From positions 1 through 6,755 of the forward strand of contig JAHDEU010000121.1 of the NCBI GenBank assembly GCA_020628635.1: a stretch of DNA of 6,755 nt, given 5' to 3'. This DNA comes from Hellea sp. GTDB lineage: Bacteria; Pseudomonadota; Alphaproteobacteria; Caulobacterales; Maricaulaceae. Below the pieces are notes generated by a model, which saw only the letters and a list, made by a program, of their open reading frames with translations, was not told the DNA's origin and did no database searches. The position numbers were made by a program, and so were the translations under genes. Positions 1 through 5,244 of this stretch are shown one piece after another; the stretch's first letter is position 1; the number at the start of each line of letters is the position of its first letter.

Positions 1-156
1 CCATCGGGCGAGCGGGAGATCAGAATGCTGGGCGACCTGAAGTCGGACGCCGATCGTTTCCGCGTGCGCGACGTCGATGTGGAGGCGGACGGGGCGGTGC
101 TGCTGCTGATCGAAGACGCGGATAATGGCCGCCTGCTGCGCCTGTTGCCAGGCTAG
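1..156 (+). CDS. C-terminal end of a putative PQQ-dependent sugar (aldose) dehydrogenase, partial
   Basis: The reading frame is open from the first base and stops at the TAG at 154-156, giving the last 51 residues of a protein whose start lies outside the window. The segment FRVRDVDVEADGAVLLLIED followed by NGRLLRLLPG matches the closing beta-strands of soluble YliI/Asd-type glucose/sorbosone dehydrogenases. These six-bladed propellers usually end with a pattern like RIRDV-x-GPDG-x-lYlLTDe-x-nGxLlRl. Family members are normally periplasmic, use PQQ and calcium, and oxidise aldose sugars to lactones. The active-site residues lie upstream and cannot be checked here. Another beta-propeller of the NHL/SGL type is possible, because only one blade is visible. 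Confidence is high that this is coding and moderate for the family. Confidence 0.68.
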   Translation, partial: PSGEREIRMLGDLKSDADRFRVRDVDVEADGAVLLLIEDADNGRLLRLLPG

Positions 157-166
157 CCCCGACTCC

Positions 167-481
167 TCAACCTCTGTCCATCAGCGCGTGGAGCGCGATC
201 TGCGCGACCGCATCGCGCAGCACGGCGCGGGCGTGGTCTGCGTGGCGCGGGTCCTGCAACACGTCGATCAGGTCATCGACCAGACCGATATCCTCGGGAT
301 AGACCAGCCCCACGCGCTCCAGGCTCGTCTGGCCGTTGATTTCCGCCGTGATGTCGGAGAGCGTGTACAGCGCATCTATCAGCGCCAGGGGGTCGGGTTC
401 GCCCACTATGTCGGAGACGGCCGCGTCCTGCGCGTTCTCGGCTACCGCCTCCGGTTCACCACCCGAATTCCTGCGTTGCAC
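167..481 (-). CDS. Hypothetical protein downstream of the XRE regulator (or its frameshifted C-terminus)
   Basis: I do not recognise this protein. From a GTG at 481 it gives 104 residues; a second GTG at 406 would give 79. The frame stays open upstream to 604, but that stretch overlaps the XRE gene in another frame and has no ATG near 481. The part from about residue 21 looks like real protein: balanced acidic and hydrophobic helices such as PLALIDALYTLSDITAEING and IGLVDDLIDVLQDP, with no low-complexity Arg/Pro bias. No signal peptide, membrane segment, cysteine cluster or catalytic motif is visible. It begins 17 bp after the XRE stop codon, so it is either a translationally coupled second gene or the tail of a longer XRE protein split by a frameshift near 500. 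Its stop lies only 10 bp from the converging plus-strand stop. Confidence 0.5.
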   Translation of the reverse strand: MQRRNSGGEPEAVAENAQDAAVSDIVGEPDPLALIDALYTLSDITAEINGQTSLERVGLVYPEDIGLVDDLIDVLQDPRHADHARAVLRDAVAQIALHALMDRG

Positions 482-498
482 TCCAGCCCGTTTCCGGA

Positions 499-786
499 TC
501 AGGCCGCCGTGCTGGCCGCCTTGTCCTGCTTCTCCACCCTGACGGCGTCCAGACCGTCGAAAAACTCTCCGGGCGAAACGCCCAGCGCCTGGCAGAACTC
601 CCACAACCGGCTCGCGCCGATGCGGTTGGTCCCGCGTTCATATTTCTGGATCTGCTGGAACGTCACGCCCGCCCGGTGCCCGAGCTCGGCCTGTGACAGG
701 CCCTGGCTCGTGCGGAACAGGCGAAGCATGCGTCCCACATGCTGATCCACATAGGTTGTTCCACGTGCTGTCTGCTTCATAGTCAT
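499..786 (-). CDS. XRE/Cro-CI family helix-turn-helix transcriptional regulator
   Basis: This short DNA-binding protein has 95 residues from the ATG at 786. A second ATG lies at 780 and a weaker in-frame TTG at 813. A GGGA stretch just upstream of 786 favours that start. The HTH_3 fold covers about residues 14-76: GRMLRLFRTSQGLSQAELG (helices 1-2), then AGVTFQQIQKYERGTNR (recognition helix), then ASRLWEFCQALGVSPGEFFDGL. The FQQIQKYERG sequence and the FF-x-GL ending are typical of small alphaproteobacterial SinR-like XRE proteins. Many relatives continue for another 30-50 residues, while this one ends soon after the HTH in a polar tail (VEKQDKAASTAA), so the stop at 499-501 may be a frameshift artefact. 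No partner domain or ligand-binding region is visible. The target is unknown; autoregulation from the AT-rich upstream region is an inference. Confidence 0.85.
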   Translation of the reverse strand: MTMKQTARGTTYVDQHVGRMLRLFRTSQGLSQAELGHRAGVTFQQIQKYERGTNRIGASRLWEFCQALGVSPGEFFDGLDAVRVEKQDKAASTAA

Positions 787-1008
787 GCCATCCCGATACC
801 ATTCGTGACGCAACTATAAAGCGAAACATTAGTGAAACACCGTTTAAATCTACTAGGGGTTGCTAGATAGGACGCAAGTTATTTGACTTGTGACAAAATG
901 ACCCGATGTTGTGCCGTCTGCTCCACTGCTTGAACGAACGATAACCGTGTCCCACGCCTCGCGGGAGGTCGAATCACGACCGCCCTGTGTCCGCCCGGAG
1001 TTCGGCGA
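787..1008. promoter_or_regulatory. AT-rich intergenic region upstream of the XRE gene with candidate operator repeats
   Basis: These 222 bp carry no convincing gene. The half next to the XRE gene (about 811-900) is much richer in A/T than the surrounding DNA, as expected of a promoter. It contains GCGAAAC (821-827) and GTGAAAC (832-838) as direct repeats 11 bp apart, one helical turn. The second also forms an inverted repeat, AAAC-N3-GTTT (835-845). On the minus strand TTGTCA (896-891) and TTGCGT (877-872) could serve as -35 elements, but no well-spaced -10 box is obvious, so no promoter is called precisely. An XRE autoregulatory operator is a reasonable guess. The distal half (900-1008) is GC-rich with only a weak CCTC/GAGG hairpin, and I see no clear terminator for the lipoprotein gene that ends at 1009. 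Confidence 0.35.
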
Positions 1009-1602
1009 TCAGGCCCGTCCGATGCAGCGCAGTGACTTGAATGCATCCGCGCGGCGCGGAAAGACCAGCGGGCTTTTGGAATCCCGCAGCGGATCGCGCA
1101 TGTGGTACCCCGCCTCGCTGCGTCCCACCACCATGGCCCAGTGCGACCGGCCATTGGGCAGGATGAACCGCACCAGCGGATAGTCGCCGCGCGCCATGCA
1201 TTGCGTGATCAGCGGGTCGGACACGGTATCGTAGTAGTGGGCCTGCGCCTGCCCGCCCGTCACTTCGGACACGCCGTTCCAGATCAGCCAGCCGCGCGGC
1301 GTGTAGTTGCCCGTGCGCGTCAGCCGCGCATTCAAGTCGCCCGGCGTGGTCTGGAAACCCAGATTGCCCAGCGCCATGGCGACCGACGTCACCACGCAGC
1401 CATCACTCGCCATCGTGTCGGAACTCTTGCCCAGCCGGTCGGACCCCCAGCGCGGGTCCTTTTGCAGGAAGGCCACGCGGTCGGGCAGGAAGCCGGGACG
1501 GGTGGTGGTCGCCGTGCCGTCCGTTGTCGGCACCGCATCCGGCGTTCCGCCGCAGGAGGCGAGCACAAAAGCAGCGCAGAGAATGAGGCCAGCCCGGAAC
1601 AT
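1009..1602 (-). CDS. Lipoprotein with C39-like papain-fold peptidase domain
   Basis: The protein is 197 residues long from the ATG at 1602. An upstream in-frame ATG at 1623 adds seven residues. I prefer 1602 because it gives a compact lipoprotein signal (MFRAGLILCAAFVLASC) with lipobox LASC and acylated Cys17, and a GGGGA lies just upstream. After a Thr/Pro-rich linker, residues 46-197 match the Peptidase_C39_2 fold. FLQKDPRWG carries the oxyanion-hole Gln47, DGCVVTSVAMAL carries the nucleophile Cys69, SHWAMVVG carries His154, and MRDPL carries the probable catalytic Asp170. The triad appears intact, so a cysteine peptidase or transpeptidase-like activity on the periplasmic side of a membrane is plausible; the substrate is unknown. 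It follows the thiolase-like gene by about 34 bp (13 bp from the upstream ATG), so co-transcription is likely. No ABC-transporter C39 bacteriocin-export architecture is present. Confidence 0.85.
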   Translation of the reverse strand: MFRAGLILCAAFVLASCGGTPDAVPTTDGTATTTRPGFLPDRVAFLQKDPRWGSDRLGKSSDTMASDGCVVTSVAMALGNLGFQTTPGDLNARLTRTGNYTPRGWLIWNGVSEVTGGQAQAHYYDTVSDPLITQCMARGDYPLVRFILPNGRSHWAMVVGRSEAGYHMRDPLRDSKSPLVFPRRADAFKSLRCIGRA

Positions 1603-1636
1603 GGTTCCCCATGGCACGGCCATGGTTTCCGCCGCG

Positions 1637-3091
1637 TTAAGTCAGCTGGTTGACGCCGCGCTCCGTGCGGGTTGCGATGTCCTCGCCCAGCGGGTCGCTC
1701 TCCAGGAACTCCCCGGCCCTTTCCGCCCCGGCCCGCGCGTAGAATCGTGCGCCGTCCTCCGTCTCGCCCGCCAGGAGCACGCCGGACGGCTCGCCGCGCC
1801 TGTGCTCGACCGTGTAGGACAGGAGTTTCCCGGACGGGTTTTCGCCCGCGATCTTTCGCGCCGGCTCGACACGCTCTTCCTTGCGCAGACCCACCTGCGC
1901 GGGCGGCTCTCCGCTATAGAGCCCCGCCGCGTGTTTCGACGCCAACCCGCCATTGGCGTAGACGCAGGCGGTGAGGTTCCTCCCGCGCACCCGCGCATGC
2001 GCTTCGGCAATGGCGTGAAGCGAGTAGTTGTTGCCCGGCCCGCCGAAAAACGGCAGCCCGCCGGTCAGGCTCAGTGGACGCTCCCCGCGCGCCAGCCCGA
2101 TCAGCGCCATGGCCTCCAGCGGCACGACCGGAAAGCAGCTGTAGAGGTCATACATGTCCGCGCCCTCCGCCAGCCCATGCAGCACGGCGGCCTGCGCGAC
2201 AGAGCTGTGGAACACGTCGCGCTCGATGGGCGTGCAATCCGTGGCCTCGTTGTGGGCGTGCAGGAAGGTAACGTCGGTGATGCCGAGCGATTTGGCGTGG
2301 CCGTAGGTGCTCATCACCACCGCCGCGCCCTGATTGACCCGGTCCCGCGCGACCATGGCCTTGGTGTAGGGCGTGGAGACGACCGGATTGCGCGGTCCTG
2401 ATGTGACGATGGCCTCGCCCGACAGGCCAGAGCGTTCAGTGGCAAAGGGGTTGCCGGCAGCAATGGCGGCAAACTCCTCCCACAGCGCGGCCATGTCCTG
2501 CCGGTACTCATCCCGGCTCTTTCCCAGCGCATGACGCCGCGCCGTTTCGAACAGGGCGTAGTAATACATCGGCGCGGCGATGCGGTGCGCGACCGCGGCG
2601 GGCGACACGATGAACGGGCCCGGCGGGTAGAGGCCGCGGTCGTCCAGCGGCTCGTTCCGCGTTTCGCTCCAGTCGGGCGACGCGCCCGCTTTTCCGGCCG
2701 CCTTGATGTTGGCGATGGCCTCCGCGCCGACAATGGCGACCGTCTCCGCCGTTCCGCTCATCAGCAGGCGGGCCGCATCGGCCACCAGCGTTTGCGGGGC
2801 CTGCCCACCGACATGGGAATAGGTGTGCGACCGGGCCGTTACCCCCGCCCGCGCGCAGACGCTGGCCGGGAAGTTGTTGCTGGCCCCGAAGGGGTTGGGA
2901 AAGGCCGGGCCGCTATCGCCGAACAGCCGGACGCCGAAGCAGACGTCCACGGAGTTCAGCCCGCCCATGGCCTCTCGCAACGCTGCGCCCGCCAGGTCTG
3001 CGGGACCAAAGGCATTGTCCAGATCGTCCGGCACGGCGCGGCTGTCCTGTGCTGCGCCGATGATGACGGGAAGTTGGTCGAGTGTGCTCAT
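1637..3091 (-). CDS. Thiolase-like protein type 1 (acetyl-CoA acetyltransferase family), probably not an active thiolase
   Basis: The protein has 484 residues. The N-terminal half has the thiolase fold: PVIIGAAQDSR at 8-18, GGQAPQTLVADAARLLMSG at 95-113 (the GGN-x-PQ helix of SCP2-type thiolases) and VAIVGAEA at 118-125. SLTGGLPFFGGPGNNYSLHA (341-360) corresponds to the usual GG...GHP region. The tail from about 408 fits the extra beta-barrel domain of thiolase-like protein type 1 (TLP1_add_C), described in the Mycobacterium smegmatis homologue. Classical catalytic residues are missing: no Cys in the SHVGGQ segment, GGPG instead of GHP, and YANGG (378-382) instead of C-x-G. The characterised TLP1 lacks the same residues and shows no thiolase activity, so a CoA-ligand-binding or unknown acyl-transfer role is more likely than ketothiolysis. 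No clear Shine-Dalgarno precedes the ATG. It lies 63 bp after the MATE gene. Confidence 0.9.
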   Translation of the reverse strand: MSTLDQLPVIIGAAQDSRAVPDDLDNAFGPADLAGAALREAMGGLNSVDVCFGVRLFGDSGPAFPNPFGASNNFPASVCARAGVTARSHTYSHVGGQAPQTLVADAARLLMSGTAETVAIVGAEAIANIKAAGKAGASPDWSETRNEPLDDRGLYPPGPFIVSPAAVAHRIAAPMYYYALFETARRHALGKSRDEYRQDMAALWEEFAAIAAGNPFATERSGLSGEAIVTSGPRNPVVSTPYTKAMVARDRVNQGAAVVMSTYGHAKSLGITDVTFLHAHNEATDCTPIERDVFHSSVAQAAVLHGLAEGADMYDLYSCFPVVPLEAMALIGLARGERPLSLTGGLPFFGGPGNNYSLHAIAEAHARVRGRNLTACVYANGGLASKHAAGLYSGEPPAQVGLRKEERVEPARKIAGENPSGKLLSYTVEHRRGEPSGVLLAGETEDGARFYARAGAERAGEFLESDPLGEDIATRTERGVNQLT

Positions 3092-3154
3092 GGGCGCGGG
3101 TTAGCGCGGGCGGCCGGCTTCGCAAGCGAAGGACAGCCCTAGCAGATAGGCGAA

Positions 3155-4612
3155 CTATTCCGCCGGTTGCAGGTCGCCCCAGTCCTGGGATGCGTCCCGC
3201 TCGGACCGGCTGCCCTTGCCCTCGCTCTCGCTCTCGCTCGCTTGCCCGGCCTCGTCTCCATGCTTGCGGATCCAGCGCAGCGCGTACCAGCCGACCACCA
3301 GCCCGGCCGCGACATTGGCTGCCGCGATGCCGCCGTAAAGGCCCGGCGTCTTCGCCACCAGCGAGCCCGCATAGGCGAGCGGCAGGAACAGCCCGAGCGA
3401 GCGCAGCACGTTGTAGCCCAGCGCGTGGCGGGCCCGGTCCATGCCGTTGAACGCAGCCGCCGCGCAGATCACCATGCCGTAGCCGAACAGCGAGAACGGC
3501 ACGATGCGAAGATAGGTCTGCGCCTCGCTCGGGATGTCCGCGTCGGAGTTGAACAGCGCGGCCAGCGGCTCGCCGAACAGCCAGAGCGGCACGGCGATCA
3601 CGGCGGCCCAGATGACGCACAGCCAGTAGGACAGCTTGAGGGATTTGGATATGCGCTCCGGCTTGGACGCGCCCCAGTCCTGCCCGGCGATGGGCGACAG
3701 CGCGGACGACAGTGCCAGCAGCGGAATTGTGGAGATCAGCTGCACCTGCCCCGCCACGCCGAAGGCCGCGACCGTGTCCTCGGAAAAGGTGGCGAGGATT
3801 GCGGTGACGACCATCAGGGTGAAGGGATGGACCATATTGCCGAGCGCGGCCGGGATGGCGACGCGCGCGGCGCGCACCCAGTCGGGGATCAGCGTCTTCA
3901 GCCCCGGTATCTTCCAGCGGATGATGTCCGTCTTGAAGGTCAGCATCCAGACAGCACCGAAGACTGTCACGATCTGCGCGATCAAGGTCCCGAGCGCCGC
4001 ACCCGCCATGCCCATTTCCGGCAGGCCCCACAGCCCGAAGACCAACAGCGCGGTGACGCCGATATTCAGCAGGCTGCCCGAACACATCAGGATCGTCGGG
4101 AGGAGCGAGTTGCCCGTCGCGCGCACGATGAAGTCGCCCATCATGGCCATGGTCAGGAACGGCACGGCGACGAACCAGATGCGCATATAGCTTTCGATAT
4201 GGGCCAGCGTGTCCTCGGATGCGCCCAGCAAGGTGAAGAGCGGCGTGGTGATGAACACGCCCAGCAGCGCGACCGAGCCCGTCACGATCAGCGCGAGCAG
4301 GATGGTGTGCAAAGCCCGTTCCGACGCGCCCTCCCCGTCATCCTCGCCCACCGCCCGGCTCACCAGAGAACTCGCCGCCGCGGAAAGCCCCAGCGCGAGG
4401 CCGGACACGACCGTGGTGACCGGATAGGCAAAGCTGATCGCCGCGAGCTTGTCGGAGCCGAGCTGGCCGATGAACAGCGTGTCGATCAGCGACACGCTCA
4501 TCACGGCGAGGATACCAAACACCATGGGCCCGGCCATGCGCGCTATGGCGAGCCAGATCGGACCCTCGTCGAGGGCGTGGCCGTCATGTGTGGCGTCGTC
4601 GGATTCGGACAT
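3155..4612 (-). CDS. MATE family efflux transporter
   Basis: This is a complete 485-residue inner-membrane protein with about twelve hydrophobic segments between residues 20 and 448, in two homologous halves as in NorM/DinF-type MATE antiporters. Family marks are GPIWLAIARMAGPM at 17-30, the TM1 acidic residue Asp44 in SLIDTLFIGQLGS, RATGNSLLPTI at 164-174 (the R-x-x-G-[DN] loop) and IAGQDWGA at 308-315 (usually I-x-Q-N-x-GA). It should export organic cations, drugs or metabolites in exchange for Na+ or H+; the substrate cannot be read from sequence. The C-terminal 35 residues are hydrophilic, with an SESESEGKG tract encoded by a CTCGCT hexanucleotide repeat. The ATG at 4612 has no recognisable Shine-Dalgarno, but the conserved N-terminus begins only 16 residues later, so the start is close to right. 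It is first in a possible three-gene unit. Confidence 0.93.
   Translation of the reverse strand: MSESDDATHDGHALDEGPIWLAIARMAGPMVFGILAVMSVSLIDTLFIGQLGSDKLAAISFAYPVTTVVSGLALGLSAAASSLVSRAVGEDDGEGASERALHTILLALIVTGSVALLGVFITTPLFTLLGASEDTLAHIESYMRIWFVAVPFLTMAMMGDFIVRATGNSLLPTILMCSGSLLNIGVTALLVFGLWGLPEMGMAGAALGTLIAQIVTVFGAVWMLTFKTDIIRWKIPGLKTLIPDWVRAARVAIPAALGNMVHPFTLMVVTAILATFSEDTVAAFGVAGQVQLISTIPLLALSSALSPIAGQDWGASKPERISKSLKLSYWLCVIWAAVIAVPLWLFGEPLAALFNSDADIPSEAQTYLRIVPFSLFGYGMVICAAAAFNGMDRARHALGYNVLRSLGLFLPLAYAGSLVAKTPGLYGGIAAANVAAGLVVGWYALRWIRKHGDEAGQASESESEGKGSRSERDASQDWGDLQPAE
3221..3242. repeat. CTCGCT hexanucleotide microsatellite inside the MATE C-terminus
   Basis: Three perfect CTCGCT units (3221-3238) are followed by a partial CGCT. 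On the coding strand this reads as alternating Ser-Glu codons in the cytoplasmic tail of the MATE transporter (SESESEG). Because the unit is six bases, copy-number changes would add or remove two residues without breaking the frame. Confidence 0.75.
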
Positions 4613-4696
4613 GGGAGGCCAACAGATCGGGGTGGCAGGTGTTCCGGGGTGCGGCAGCGTGGCTCACGGAAACATGCCTGCGGATGCGACACAGCG

Positions 4697-4754
4697 TTTT
4701 CACCCACTACGGAGCCCCCTCCTTCAGGGGGCGGAGTGGCTGTAGTGGTGAAAA
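4697..4754. repeat. Nested inverted repeat in the MATE leader
   Basis: The outer arms TTTTCACCCACTAC (4697-4710) and GTAGTGGTGAAAA (4742-4754) pair along 13 bp with one bulged base. Inside lies a perfect 7-bp stem, GCCCCCT (4714-4720) with AGGGGGC (4726-4732), around a 5-nt loop. On the minus strand the structure sits about 85 nt upstream of the MATE start. No T-tract directly follows the inner stem, so a simple intrinsic terminator is not supported. It may be a dispersed palindromic element or a leader structure affecting MATE expression. Confidence 0.6.
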
Positions 4755-4764
4755 GGCTAGTCGT

Positions 4765-4824
4765 CCGACGCAGGAGGACGCGCGACGCGAAGCGGCGGCG
4801 TCGGGTGTTGCCGCTGAAGAGCGG
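4765..4824. repeat. Two adjacent small hairpins
   Basis: CCGACGC (4765-4771) is complementary to GCGTCGG (4798-4804) across a 26-nt GC-rich loop. Immediately afterwards CCGCT-GAAG-AGCGG (4811-4824) forms a 5-bp stem with a GAAG tetraloop. Short GC-rich stems arise easily by chance at this base composition, so they are listed mainly as part of the structured tract. Confidence 0.35.
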
Positions 4825-4846
4825 AACATAGCACTACATCTTGGCT

Positions 4847-4981
4847 CAGGCCGACTTGATCGGCCTGCCCATCTCCCGAAGCCACGGCAATCTACGCGAA
4901 TTTTTGAGTGACAGTGTCGCACCAAGCACCACCTCGCTCGCTAGCAGGATAGGAGATGGGCCCGCCGATCAAGTCGTCGGG
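4847..4981. repeat. Inverted pair of REP-type elements (shared CTTGA loop and CCCATCTCC tail)
   Basis: The left unit on the plus strand is a perfect 8-bp hairpin, CAGGCCGA-CTTGA-TCGGCCTG (4847-4867), followed by CCCATCTCC (4868-4876). The right unit on the minus strand is CCCGACGA-CTTGA-TCGGCGGG (4981-4961) followed by the same CCCATCTCC (4960-4952). Loop and tail are identical, while the stems differ at two positions by compensating base pairs, plus one mismatch. Complementarity extends outward through CTCAG/CTGAG (4845-4849 with 4984-4988) and CTACAT/ATGTAG (4834-4839 with 4996-5001). Two REPs facing each other across about 75 nt is the REPIN/BIME arrangement, normally mobilised by a RAYT (TnpA-REP) transposase encoded elsewhere. 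A structured RNA is the alternative. Confidence 0.7.
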
Positions 4982-5037
4982 AGCTGAGTCTATGAATGTA
5001 GGTGATTGTCCCCTTTCCACTCTTTAAAACACGTCAC

Positions 5038-5068
5038 CTCGGACAAGCGCGGAGCGCGCCGATCCGGG
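5038..5068. repeat. REP-like imperfect palindrome
   Basis: CTCGGA (5038-5043) pairs with TCCGGG (5063-5068) with one G-T wobble. An inner GCGC-GGA-GCGC stem (5047-5057) is separated from it by an asymmetric internal loop. On the minus strand it reads as TCCCGGATC...GTCCGAGGTGACG, similar in style to dispersed alphaproteobacterial palindromes, but it does not share the loop or tail of the pair at 4847-4981. Confidence 0.4.
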
Positions 5069-5134
5069 ACCTATCGGTGGGAACAAGCCTAGCGACCGCA
5101 AACCTCTCCCCGACTACCCCAACCCGACCGTAAC

Positions 5135-5219
5135 CCCGGCCGATGGCCGGGCCGCGCTGGCGTCGCGCGGGCAACAATCCAGCCGCTTCGCGGCAAACCC
5201 CGCCGGGGGTGGATTGTTG
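5135..5219. repeat. Contiguous hairpin chain with a predicted three-way junction in front of hslU
   Basis: Three structures abut with almost no spacer. The first is CCCGGCC-GAT-GGCCGGG (5135-5151). The second is CCGCGC with GCGCGG (5152-5157 and 5165-5170, 7-nt loop). The third is a perfect 10-bp stem, CAACAATCCA (5172-5181) with TGGATTGTTG (5210-5219), which encloses GCCGC-TTC-GCGGC (5182-5194) and a C-rich/G-rich hairpin (5197-5210). The chain ends 25 nt before the hslU ATG. It may be a dispersed repeat cluster or an hslU leader RNA; the sequence alone does not decide. Confidence 0.6.
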
Positions 5220-5244
5220 GTGGGTGAGATCCCAAATAGCCGCT

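Larger units (their letters stand above)
4613..5244. other. Gene-free intergenic region between divergent MATE and hslU, rich in palindromes
   Basis: No convincing gene is present over these 632 bp. The open frames here are Arg/Pro/Ser-rich shadows or have no start context, and hslV is absent. In order the region holds a nested hairpin (4697-4754), hairpins CCGACGC/GCGTCGG (4765-4771 with 4798-4804) and CCGCT-GAAG-AGCGG (4811-4824), an inverted REP pair (4847-4981), an AT-richer stretch (about 5005-5031), a REP-like palindrome (5038-5068) and a hairpin chain (5135-5219). Promoters for both divergent genes must lie here, but I could not assign them confidently. The packing of unrelated palindromes suggests a site that has accumulated dispersed repeats. 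Confidence 0.7.

Noticed and set aside
3118..3131. Hairpin CTTCG-CAAG-CGAAG between MATE and the thiolase-like gene as a terminator
   Set aside because: Only a 5-bp stem with no T-tract; too weak to separate the two genes into different transcripts.
2913..4085. Minus-strand frame of 390 codons spanning the MATE/thiolase-like junction
   Set aside because: It overlaps two well-supported proteins in another frame and is an Arg/Gly/Ala-rich shadow.
3167..4831. Long plus-strand open frame (554 codons) antisense to the MATE gene
   Set aside because: Its translation is rich in Arg, His, Gln and Asp with no domain-like pattern, and it mirrors a clear MATE protein. High-GC genes commonly leave the antisense frame open.
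4855..4876. Sigma-32-like heat-shock promoter (CTTGA ... CCCATCT) upstream of hslU
   Set aside because: The spacing between the two elements is far too short, and both are the loop and tail of a REP hairpin repeated in inverted orientation nearby.
4707..4925. Minus-strand 72-codon frame in the intergenic region
   Set aside because: Arg/Ser/Ala-rich translation covering hairpins, no ribosome binding site, no protein-like pattern.
4833..5001. 6S RNA or other known structural RNA (tmRNA, RNase P, SRP)
   Set aside because: Size and long stem are compatible with 6S, but no conserved sequence of 6S, split alphaproteobacterial tmRNA, RNase P or SRP RNA was recognised, and REP architecture explains the symmetry better.
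5143..5244. N-terminal extension of HslU from the upstream ATG
   Set aside because: The 34 extra residues are encoded by the hairpin chain and have no counterpart in HslU; the conserved N-terminus begins at MSDTHF (5245).
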